Source: Candidatus Anderseniibacteriota bacterium (GTDB lineage: Bacteria > Patescibacteriota > Andersenbacteria > UBA10190). From it: a stretch of DNA of 5,558 bases. The stretch lies in assembly GCA_003229735.1 (NCBI GenBank), contig QIFI01000007.1, positions 1 to 5,558 on the forward strand, read 5' to 3'. Of this stretch, positions 1 to 4,109 are shown piece by piece (position 1 is the stretch's first letter; each line of letters begins with the position of its first letter). The notes under the pieces are model-generated. The model was not told the origin of the DNA. It searched no databases and saw only the letters and a list, made by a program, of their open reading frames with translations. Both the position numbers and the translations under genes were made by a program.

Positions 1-3
1 CCT

Positions 4-19
4 GCCCGCTTTAGCGGGC
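4..19. repeat. Short GC-rich hairpin at the window edge
   Basis: The six-base arms GCCCGC (4-9) and GCGGGC (14-19) pair perfectly around the loop TTTA. No clear T tract follows on the plus strand, and the minus-strand flank runs off the window. It may be part of a terminator for the minus-strand operon or for a gene outside the window. Confidence 0.5.
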
Positions 20-25
20 TTATGA

Positions 26-49
26 TAGGGAGAGGGTTAGGGAGAGGGT
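26..49. repeat. Perfect 12-nt tandem duplication
   Basis: TAGGGAGAGGGT occurs twice with no gap (26-37 and 38-49). Each copy is largely complementary to the pyrimidine-rich tract around 77-105, so the two belong to the same family of G-rich/C-rich intergenic sequence. No coding potential is seen in 1-149. Confidence 0.8.
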
Positions 50-93
50 AAAAATAATATGCTTATAACATCCGCGTAACCCTCATCCCCCCA

Positions 94-121
94 CCCTTCT
101 CCCTATGAATAGGGAGAAGGG
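94..121. repeat. Perfect 12-bp palindromic hairpin downstream of the propeller gene
   Basis: CCCTTCTCCCTA (94-105) and TAGGGAGAAGGG (110-121) are exact inverted repeats with a four-base loop TGAA. It lies about 30 nt beyond the stop codon of the minus-strand gene that ends at 150. A smaller hairpin, CGCCC (126-130) with GGGCG (140-144), lies between them. There is no T tract on either side, so a classical intrinsic terminator is not shown. It could be an mRNA 3'-end stabiliser, or a dispersed REP-like repeat present elsewhere in the genome. Confidence 0.65.
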
Positions 122-149
122 AGAGCGCCCTTAACCAGTGGGCGATTAC

Positions 150-1664
150 TTAATATGTCTCTTTAAGGATCCACTGATTCAAACTGGTTTCCCAGTCATA
201 AAGTTTAAGGGGGGCGGGATCGCTGGAGATGCCAGTGTAGGTTTTTATCCAGTCTCCTCCCTGGGCTATATACTTAGAGAGAATAGTCCATTCGGACTGG
301 ACGGCGTCGTTGATGGTGAGCAATAGACGCTGTTTGGGCCGGCCCGGTTCGGCAAAATCCAGAAATATGGTATTTGGTTGATCGGTGATGAGAATGCTTA
401 GCGGTTTAGCATCTGTGACAGTGGTGATGTTAACCAGATTTGAGCCGATAAAAGCGGTGATTTGATCATCTGATAATTCTACGGAAATGCTTTGGCCGGG
501 GAGAGAATCATTAATTACTTCGACATTGATGAGATAGACGGCGTCATCAGCCGGGGGCAGGGTCTGCCTGGCCACAAAACGGCGGCTGTCAACAGCAAAG
601 GTGAGAGCGGTGACTTGAGTCTGGTCGGAGGTAAGCAGGACGAGATATTTACCGGTGGGATCCATTTTGAGAGAGGTGATCTGCCCCGAATACCGAGCCA
701 GAAGTTTATGAACAGTGCCGGACTGGCGCCAAATTGTGAAGCCCTGTTTATCCTGGGTTAAATAAAGCAGGCTGTCATCGAGCATCCAACGGAGGTAGAC
801 AATGGGGCTTTTGACATAGCTGGTCCGGGGTTTGTCATTTTCATTAACGATTACCAGTTTATTACGACCAAAGAGTGTTCTATTTCCGGTAATGAATCCG
901 GTGGAGGCCTGGGCAAAGGCCAGGGATCGGCCGGTGAAATTTATATCCATGGGGCCGCCGTCGACCAGGGCTTCCATATCTGACCAGTCGAGATTATTGA
1001 AACGAGCGGCTAGAGATGGAGGCTGGATGGCTGCCAGATGAAGCTTTGGGTTATCTTTGTTGCCCAGAAACCAGATAAAATTGCCGGCCTGATTCCAGCG
1101 GGGCCTGGTCAAAATGTCATTTTGGTTGAGTTTTTCAGCCACAACTTTTGTGCCGCCCTGGAGGGAGTTATATATCCACAATTCGGTGAGAGATTTTTTG
1201 GCCGACACTATGTTATCGAGCCAGAAGGCGACTTTCAAATTGTCGGGACCGATATATAAAGATCGAGGTTTTGCCAGGGCAGTTTGTTCGATGATGGTGA
1301 CGGTTTTATTTTGGTCGGGCCAGTATCGCTGAAGAGTTTTATCGGCGTCTCCCCTATCATCCGTCTGGGACTGATAAAAATACCAGGAAGCACCGTCGGT
1401 GACGGCTTCATCATTGATGAATGAGGGGATGGTTAACTCCTGACATTCCGGCTGGCAATTAAAAAATTGCCGACGGCCCTGATTAATATAAAGGGCAATC
1501 ATCTTTATCGCAGGAGCGGCCTGGTCCTGAAATCCAGCAATTTGCGGGACTGGCGGAGGGTCGGCGCTGGGCATCAATTCCGGCAGATTGTTATAGCCAA
1601 AAACGACCAGCGAGATGAGCAGGGCATTAAGCAGAACCAGACCGAACATGCGAGTTATAGCCAT
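150..1664 (-). CDS. Membrane-anchored beta-propeller-like protein (hypothetical)
   Basis: The protein has 504 residues from the ATG at 1664, or 509 from a TTG at 1679. I prefer the ATG because a -10-like TATGGT lies exactly 6 nt before it, as for the neighbouring genes, and neither start has a Shine-Dalgarno site. Residues 6-23 are a hydrophobic helix after a short N-terminus containing Arg (MAITR). This is a signal anchor or uncleaved signal peptide, so the bulk of the protein is probably outside the membrane. The rest is rich in beta strands, with recurring hydrophobic/aromatic strands followed by Asp/Gly/Asn turns (for example LKVAFWLDN, NFIWFLGNKDN, DSLLYLTQDKQG, GKYLVLLTSDQ). This is the rhythm of TolB/WD40-like propeller blades. 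Two cysteines near residues 70 and 74 (CQPEC) could form a disulfide or bind metal. It is last in the minus-strand run, 46 nt after tRNA-Thr(GGT). I do not recognise a specific family or ligand; the fold is inferred from pattern only. Confidence 0.8.
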   Translation of the reverse strand: MAITRMFGLVLLNALLISLVVFGYNNLPELMPSADPPPVPQIAGFQDQAAPAIKMIALYINQGRRQFFNCQPECQELTIPSFINDEAVTDGASWYFYQSQTDDRGDADKTLQRYWPDQNKTVTIIEQTALAKPRSLYIGPDNLKVAFWLDNIVSAKKSLTELWIYNSLQGGTKVVAEKLNQNDILTRPRWNQAGNFIWFLGNKDNPKLHLAAIQPPSLAARFNNLDWSDMEALVDGGPMDINFTGRSLAFAQASTGFITGNRTLFGRNKLVIVNENDKPRTSYVKSPIVYLRWMLDDSLLYLTQDKQGFTIWRQSGTVHKLLARYSGQITSLKMDPTGKYLVLLTSDQTQVTALTFAVDSRRFVARQTLPPADDAVYLINVEVINDSLPGQSISVELSDDQITAFIGSNLVNITTVTDAKPLSILITDQPNTIFLDFAEPGRPKQRLLLTINDAVQSEWTILSKYIAQGGDWIKTYTGISSDPAPLKLYDWETSLNQWILKETY

Positions 1665-1676
1665 GGTGTAACCATA
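1665..1676 (-). promoter_or_regulatory. Candidate -10 box for a leaderless propeller-gene mRNA
   Basis: On the minus strand, TATGGT (1676-1671) is followed by six bases and then the ATG at 1664. It matches TATAAT at four of six positions and is directly preceded by TTG, as is the better -10 of the nuclease gene. It would start transcription at or next to the start codon. Read-through from tRNA-Thr(GGT), which ends 46 nt upstream, is the alternative. Confidence 0.3.
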
Positions 1677-1710
1677 CAAAAAAGTTCTGATGTGGGATAT
1701 GGGCAGTTGG

Positions 1711-1782
1711 AGCCGATGAAGAGGATCGAACTCTTGACCTAACCCTTACCATGGGTTCGCTCTGCCACTGAGCTACATCGGC
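1711..1782 (-). tRNA. tRNA-Thr(GGT)
   Basis: The minus-strand sequence folds as a full cloverleaf. The acceptor GCCGATG pairs exactly with CATCGGC. The D stem is GCTC/GAGC, and the anticodon stem is AACCC/GGGTT around the loop ATGGTAA, giving anticodon GGT. The variable loop is AGGTC, and the T arm is AAGAG-TTCGATC-CTCTT. The discriminator is T, and CCA is encoded directly after it (1710-1708). It decodes ACC/ACU. It lies between tyrS and the propeller gene in the same orientation. No strong promoter of its own is visible, so processing from a tyrS read-through transcript is plausible. Confidence 0.96.
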
Positions 1783-1790
1783 AATAGTTT

Positions 1791-1822
1791 AGTAATCAGT
1801 AATTAGTAACTAGTAATCAGTA
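1791..1822. repeat. Heptanucleotide tandem repeat (AGTAAYY)
   Basis: Four consecutive 7-mers AGTAATC, AGTAATT, AGTAACT and AGTAATC (1791-1818) are followed by a partial unit AGTA. They fill the gap between the tyrS stop and tRNA-Thr(GGT). On the minus strand this reads as repeated GATTACT-type units. It resembles short tandem heptamer repeats of other bacterial genomes; no function is evident. Confidence 0.8.
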
Positions 1823-1853
1823 CTAGTGGACTCGAGATGCGGGTTTTATTAAA

Positions 1854-2972
1854 TTACTGTTTTTGGAGGATCTTGTCGAGGTCGGCTTTTTTGGCAGCTA
1901 TATCCGACTGGGTAAAATGATCTCGGGCGGGCTGGAGAAGGTCTATTAGTTCACGGGCGGTGGCGGCTTTGAGATCCATAGGATGGATATCGCCTTCGGC
2001 ATAGGCGGATTCCAGATCTTGGTAGGTGGCAAATTCGATGTCTCCGCCGTGCTCCTTCTGGCGCTCAATGCGGAAGGTTTCTTCCCGGTTCCAGAAGAAA
2101 ATATGACCGATCCAATTGAGGATGGGATTGTAATGGATTTCCCGTTCAGGGCAGAAAGCTTTATTTATTTTTAATTTAATTTCTTCAGGAGTGTCGTGGA
2201 TCCAGATGGCAGATTTGGGATTTGATTTACTCATCTTCATCTGGGCGATTATTTCTTTCTGTTCCAGGCCTTCTGGAATGGGCCAGACTGGTGGTTTTTG
2301 CAGACCGATTAGAAGAGGGTGATGAAGGGCGATGGGCTTGGGTTTAGCGGGGCTGATTTTGTCGGCCACGCCGCGCATAATTACATGGGCCTTACGTTGA
2401 TCCATGCCGGAATGGGCTATGTCAATGTTTTGGTAAAGGATATCAGCCACTTGCATGGCCGGATAGGTTAGCTTGGCAAAGGCAATATTTTTCTCCTCCT
2501 GGCGTCCCATAATACTAATACTGCGCTGGATGCGTGATAAAGTGGTATTTTTTTCCACCTGTTTCTCGAGTTCAAAATAATTCATGGGATTCTTGGCATA
2601 CCAATCACTAGCTAAGCGAAACTCAATATCATCTGGATTGCCTCCGACGGCCAGATAAGAAGCCTTGATGGCTTCAGTGAAATATCCTTTGCCTACCCGG
2701 GCGGCTGTTTCTCGTTGGCCATCGAGCTTATCATTTATGGCGGTGTGCCAATCGGCCAGCCAGACGGTGCATTTTACTCCCAGTTCGGTTAAATCTTTCA
2801 TGACCAGGGCGCTGATAATCCCCTGTCCGATATGTACATAACCGGAAATTTCAAAACCGACGTAGTGGGTTAATTTTTCCGGTGCTTTTAGACGCTCGAC
2901 AAATTCATCATCGGTGATGATTTCGGCGGTGTTGTTGATGAACCTTTGAATGATCTCTTCTTTTTCTGACAT
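1854..2972 (-). CDS. tyrS: Tyrosine--tRNA ligase, archaeal/eukaryotic type
   Basis: This 372-residue class I aminoacyl-tRNA synthetase charges tRNA-Tyr with tyrosine using ATP. The HIGH-type signature is HIGQ (residues 47-50) within YVGFEISGYVHIGQ, and the KMSKS loop is exact (246-250). Residues expected to read the tyrosine side chain and amino group are present: Tyr37, Tyr170, Gln174 and Asp177 (YPAMQVAD). They line up with Tyr32, Tyr151, Gln155 and Asp158 of M. jannaschii TyrRS. The C-terminal anticodon-binding motif HPMDLK (330-335) matches the archaeal enzyme, including the Asp that contacts G34. There is no bacterial S4-like C-terminal domain. At 372 residues it is longer than the roughly 306-residue M. 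jannaschii protein, with a Pro-rich insertion before KMSKS (about 208-240) and a C-terminal helical tail. The start at 2972 is the first Met and has a -10 box 6 nt upstream but no Shine-Dalgarno site. tRNA-Thr genes lie on both sides, and the matching archaeal-type tRNA-Tyr lies about 1 kb away. Confidence 0.96.
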   Translation of the reverse strand: MSEKEEIIQRFINNTAEIITDDEFVERLKAPEKLTHYVGFEISGYVHIGQGIISALVMKDLTELGVKCTVWLADWHTAINDKLDGQRETAARVGKGYFTEAIKASYLAVGGNPDDIEFRLASDWYAKNPMNYFELEKQVEKNTTLSRIQRSISIMGRQEEKNIAFAKLTYPAMQVADILYQNIDIAHSGMDQRKAHVIMRGVADKISPAKPKPIALHHPLLIGLQKPPVWPIPEGLEQKEIIAQMKMSKSNPKSAIWIHDTPEEIKLKINKAFCPEREIHYNPILNWIGHIFFWNREETFRIERQKEHGGDIEFATYQDLESAYAEGDIHPMDLKAATARELIDLLQPARDHFTQSDIAAKKADLDKILQKQ

Positions 2973-2987
2973 GAGTAAATTGTAACA
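2973..2987 (-). promoter_or_regulatory. Extended -10 promoter giving a leaderless tyrS mRNA
   Basis: The minus-strand sequence reads TGTTACAAT, then TTACTC, then the ATG. This is an extended -10 (TG at 2987-2986, hexamer TACAAT 2984-2979) ending six bases before the start codon, so transcription would begin at about the A of ATG. The motif fits in the 24-nt gap between the tRNA-Thr(TGT) 3' end and tyrS. No recognisable -35 is present, as often with extended -10 promoters. Confidence 0.6.
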
Positions 2988-2996
2988 GAAATTAGG

Positions 2997-3068
2997 AGCC
3001 AGCTCCGAGATTCGAACTCGGGACCTTTCGCTTACAAAGCGATTGCTCTTCCACTGAGCTAAGCTGGC
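2997..3068 (-). tRNA. tRNA-Thr(TGT)
   Basis: Minus-strand cloverleaf: the acceptor GCCAGCT pairs with AGCTGGC. The D stem is GCTC/GAGC, and the anticodon arm is ATCGC-TTTGTAA-GCGAA, giving anticodon TGT, with one A-A mismatch at 27-43. The variable loop is AGGTC, and the T arm is CCGAG-TTCGAAT-CTCGG. The discriminator is T. The following bases are CCT, so CCA is not encoded, unlike in tRNA-Thr(GGT). It decodes ACA/ACN. Its first base directly follows the stop codon of the nuclease gene, so it is probably cut from the nuclease mRNA by RNase P. Confidence 0.95.
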
Positions 3069-3470
3069 TTACCATTTGACAAAATCACTTGCTAACCAAG
3101 TTAACTTTTGTTGATTATTCTTTGCAGGAGTTAACCTGAAATTAAACGTGGCTCTCCCCTCGCCAAGCATCTTCGAGGGCACGAAGTAGCATTTATCGGA
3201 AGTTCTGTCATACACTGCCAGCCAATCGATGTCAGTGCTAGTGTAGCGTATCTCATTCCAGTTGTTTAGGCTACGACACCTGACGATCAAAGTGTGTCCA
3301 TCAGATTTTGTGTACTTGCATTGTACTCTCTCTAGTTTTCCTTTTCGAAGAACTATTAGGTCATATCTCCAATCTTCCCCCAGCGGTATGGCAACTTTAT
3401 AGCCTCTTTTTGTGGCTTCGGCAATGATCATTGCTTCTCCAATGTCTCCTTGTCTTTTCTTCTCCGCCAT
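3069..3470 (-). CDS. PD-(D/E)XK homing-type endonuclease (I-Ssp6803I-like)
   Basis: The protein has 133 residues. The pattern is that of the group I intron-associated PD-(D/E)XK nucleases (Pfam PDDEXK_5; the prototype is I-Ssp6803I from a tRNA-fMet intron). It shows a Glu in helix 1 (GDIGEA, Glu12), Asp37 in RYDLIV, and Gln50-x-Lys52 in VQCK. That E...D...QxK arrangement at this spacing is the family's active site. A conserved-looking second half follows (DIDWLAVYD, CYFVPSKM). The length is close to the family's usual 130-160. No group I intron core is visible around the gene, so it appears free-standing. The TAA stop (3071-3069) is immediately followed by the first base of tRNA-Thr(TGT). A TATAAT box lies 7 nt upstream of the ATG and there is no Shine-Dalgarno site. 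It could also be a domesticated nuclease with another role. Assignment to the PD-(D/E)XK family is fairly sure; the homing function is inferred. Confidence 0.83.
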   Translation of the reverse strand: MAEKKRQGDIGEAMIIAEATKRGYKVAIPLGEDWRYDLIVLRKGKLERVQCKYTKSDGHTLIVRCRSLNNWNEIRYTSTDIDWLAVYDRTSDKCYFVPSKMLGEGRATFNFRLTPAKNNQQKLTWLASDFVKW

Positions 3471-3477
3471 AGTTTTA

Positions 3478-3507
3478 ATTATACAAGACCTTGTGTTATA
3501 GTGGCAA
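3478..3507 (-). promoter_or_regulatory. Sigma70-like promoter of the PD-(D/E)XK nuclease gene
   Basis: On the minus strand, TTGCCA (3507-3502; five of six matches to TTGACA) and TATAAT (3483-3478, perfect) are separated by 18 nt. The -10 box ends 7 nt before the ATG at 3470, implying a leaderless or nearly leaderless mRNA that also carries tRNA-Thr(TGT). Confidence 0.7.
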
Positions 3508-3518
3508 CTGGTCTTATG

Positions 3519-3527
3519 TGATATAAT
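3519..3527 (+). promoter_or_regulatory. Extended -10 promoter upstream of the broken tRNA-Tyr copy
   Basis: TGATATAAT gives TG at 3519-3520 and a perfect TATAAT at 3522-3527, placing the start site near 3534, about 22 nt before the tRNA-like sequence. No good -35 is seen. It is back to back with the nuclease promoter, so the two start sites diverge across about 70 nt. It was probably the original tRNA-Tyr promoter. It now drives the broken copy, the GIY-YIG gene and possibly the intact tRNA-Tyr. Confidence 0.6.
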
Positions 3528-3562
3528 GATATATATTGGTGCTTTCCCAACCGGTGGTCCGG

Positions 3563-3612
3563 TGGCCGAGCGGCTGAGGCGACGGTCTGTAAAACCGTTT
3601 TAGGTAGGTTCG
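3563..3612 (+). repeat. 50-nt tRNA-Tyr direct repeat, left copy (right copy 3960-4009)
   Basis: The 50-base segment is present again at 3960-4009 with one mismatch, 397 nt downstream. The two copies bracket the twin hairpin and the GIY-YIG gene like the ends of an inserted cassette. The repeat stops inside the T loop in the left copy, a sublocation of tRNA genes used by many integrating elements. No integrase gene is visible between the repeats. Confidence 0.85.
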
Positions 3613-3664
3613 CCATGTACCACTTGGGGTACATGGCGCCATGAATCCGACGTGGTTCATGGCG
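3611..3664 (+). repeat. Twin hairpin (bow-tie palindrome) inserted in the tRNA T loop
   Basis: Hairpin 1 pairs CGCCATGTACC (3611-3621) with GGTACATGGCG (3628-3638) around ACTTGG, 11 bp. Hairpin 2 pairs CGCCATGAA (3637-3645) with TTCATGGCG (3656-3664), 9 bp. The two share CG at the centre, in the palindrome CATGGCGCCATG (3632-3643). The outer arms CGCCATG and CATGGCG are also mutually complementary, so one larger fold is possible. The insert is flanked by CG on both sides, compatible with a 2-bp duplication. The layout resembles REP/BIME-type palindromic elements. It could also be an end structure of the cassette, or a processing signal before the nuclease ORF. Confidence 0.85.
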
Positions 3665-3671
3665 ACTCCTA

Positions 3672-3677
3672 TACAAT
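3672..3677 (+). promoter_or_regulatory. Candidate -10 box for a leaderless GIY-YIG mRNA
   Basis: TACAAT (3672-3677) ends six bases before the ATG at 3684, the same geometry as for tyrS and the mazF-like gene. No TG extension or convincing -35 is seen. Transcription from 3519-3527 through the hairpins is the alternative. Confidence 0.4.
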
Positions 3678-3683
3678 AATAGT

Positions 3684-3941
3684 ATGTTTTACGTATATGT
3701 TTTGTTGAGTTTAAAAAGCAATCAGTTTTATATTGGTTATACTAATAATTTAAAAAGGAGGTTTGCTGAACATGTTCTGGGTAATGTAGTAGCAACAAAG
3801 CATCGTCGTCCATTGAAATTAATTTATTATGAAGCTCACGTTGTTAAACAAGACGCGGTAAGAAGGGAGAGATATTTTAAAACTACAAAAGGTAAGATTT
3901 CTTTAAGACAGATGTTGCGCAATGCGTTAAAATCAGTATAA
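3684..3941 (+). CDS. GIY-YIG nuclease-domain protein (YhbQ/YazA-like)
   Basis: The 85-residue protein consists almost only of a GIY-YIG domain. The first strand is FYVYVLLS (GIY-equivalent, with Tyr3 and Tyr5) and the second motif is YIG (16-18). Next come NLKRRFAEH with Arg25 and His30, then LIYYE (46-50) and the helix AVRRERYFKTTKGK with Glu62. Length and C-terminus match the small free-standing GIY-YIG proteins that I recall as numerous in CPR genomes. Known GIY-YIG enzymes cut DNA (UvrC, I-TevI), but the function of this short class is poorly settled. The start at 3684 is the only suitable ATG and has no Shine-Dalgarno site. The gene is visibly more AT-rich than its neighbours. It lies between two tRNA-Tyr copies, ending 11 nt before the intact one, which suggests a mobile nuclease cassette that targets or exploits the tRNA gene. 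Confidence 0.9.
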   Translation: MFYVYVLLSLKSNQFYIGYTNNLKRRFAEHVLGNVVATKHRRPLKLIYYEAHVVKQDAVRRERYFKTTKGKISLRQMLRNALKSV

Positions 3942-3942
3942 A
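3915..3942 (+). promoter_or_regulatory. Possible tRNA-Tyr promoter inside the end of the GIY-YIG gene
   Basis: TTGCGC (3915-3920), a 16-nt spacer and TATAAA (3937-3942) would start transcription near 3949, just before the tRNA at 3953. The -10 overlaps the nuclease stop codon and the -35 is weak. If it is not active, the tRNA depends on read-through from the nuclease transcript. Confidence 0.35.
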
Positions 3943-3952
3943 TAGTAAGTTA

Positions 3953-4025
3953 CCAGGGATGGCTGAGCGGCTGAGGCGACGGTCTGTAAAACCGTTTTAG
4001 GTAGGTTCGACTCCTACTCCCTGGA
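3953..4025 (+). tRNA. tRNA-Tyr(GTA), archaeal-type
   Basis: This is an exact 73-nt cloverleaf. The acceptor CCAGGGA pairs fully with TCCCTGG. The D arm is GCT/GGC, and the anticodon arm is ACGGT-CTGTAAA-ACCGT, giving anticodon GTA (3986-3988). The variable loop is only TTTAG, and the T arm is GTAGG-TTCGACT-CCTAC. The discriminator is A. Bacterial tRNA-Tyr normally has G1-C72 and a long variable arm; C1-G72, A73 and a 5-nt variable loop are the archaeal/eukaryotic identity set recognised by archaeal-type TyrRS, which is encoded at 2972-1854. CCC follows A73, so CCA is not encoded directly here. A duplicated 3' end with ACCA lies 15 nt further on. It sits 11 nt after the GIY-YIG gene. Confidence 0.96.
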
Positions 4026-4042
4026 CCCCTACTCCCTGGACC
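4013..4042 (+). repeat. 15-nt tandem duplication of the tRNA-Tyr 3' end
   Basis: CCTACTCCCTGGACC occurs at 4013-4027 and again at 4028-4042. The first copy is the T-stem 3' strand, acceptor and A73-CC of the functional tRNA. The second copy is followed by A, so it carries the complete acceptor end with ACCA. It looks as though the original gene encoded CCA and lost the contiguous A when the end was duplicated. Confidence 0.9.
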
Positions 4043-4056
4043 ACAGAAAATCACTA

Positions 4057-4084
4057 TTGACAAGCAGGCGCATTCAACTATGCT
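4057..4084 (+). promoter_or_regulatory. Candidate promoter antisense to the mazF-like gene
   Basis: A perfect TTGACA (4057-4062) is followed after 16 nt by TATGCT (4079-4084). Transcription would begin near 4091, run into the hairpin at 4110-4133 and, if not stopped there, proceed antisense through the mazF-like gene. There is no credible ORF downstream on this strand, only a 17-codon frame from 4096. It could be a chance match. Confidence 0.35.
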
Positions 4085-4109
4085 GGAGATTACAAATGGC
4101 TTCGGCCTC

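Larger units (their letters stand above)
3556..3670 (+). pseudogene. Broken tRNA-Tyr copy interrupted in the T loop
   Basis: From 3563 to 3612 the sequence matches the intact tRNA-Tyr at 49 of 50 bases. This covers positions 8-9, the D arm, the GTA anticodon arm, the variable loop, the T-stem 5' strand and TTCG of the T loop. The single difference is C3567 against T3964; the C makes a better D stem. After G57 of the T loop a 52-nt twin-hairpin sequence intervenes (3613-3664), then ACTCCTA resumes and homology ends. There is no 3' acceptor strand able to pair with the 5' GGTCCGG (3556-3562). That 5' acceptor differs wholly from the CCAGGGA of the intact gene and lies in a small direct repeat (CCGGTGG at 3551 and 3559). 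A normal tRNA cannot form. It is either a relic of insertion or a tRNA-like leader of the nuclease mRNA. Confidence 0.8.

Noticed and set aside
492..1742. Several plus-strand ORFs of 69-91 codons opposite the propeller gene and tRNA-Thr
   Set aside because: They are antisense shadows of the long minus-strand frame, with no start signals or recognisable motifs.
1822..1836. ACTAGT and CTCGAG restriction sites close together, suggesting vector contamination
   Set aside because: The flanks are natural gene and tRNA sequence with no polylinker or vector context; chance occurrence is sufficient.
3556..3670. Intron-containing but functional tRNA-Tyr
   Set aside because: Even after removing the T-loop insert, no 3' acceptor strand complementary to GGTCCGG follows, and G1 would lack the C1-G72 identity of the intact gene.
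3479..3676. 65-codon minus-strand ORF over the tRNA copy
   Set aside because: It covers the divergent promoter, the tRNA repeat and the hairpins in antisense and has no protein-like features.
3563..4042. CRISPR array or integron from repeated sequence
   Set aside because: There are only two long copies, both are tRNA sequence, and no cas or integrase gene is present.
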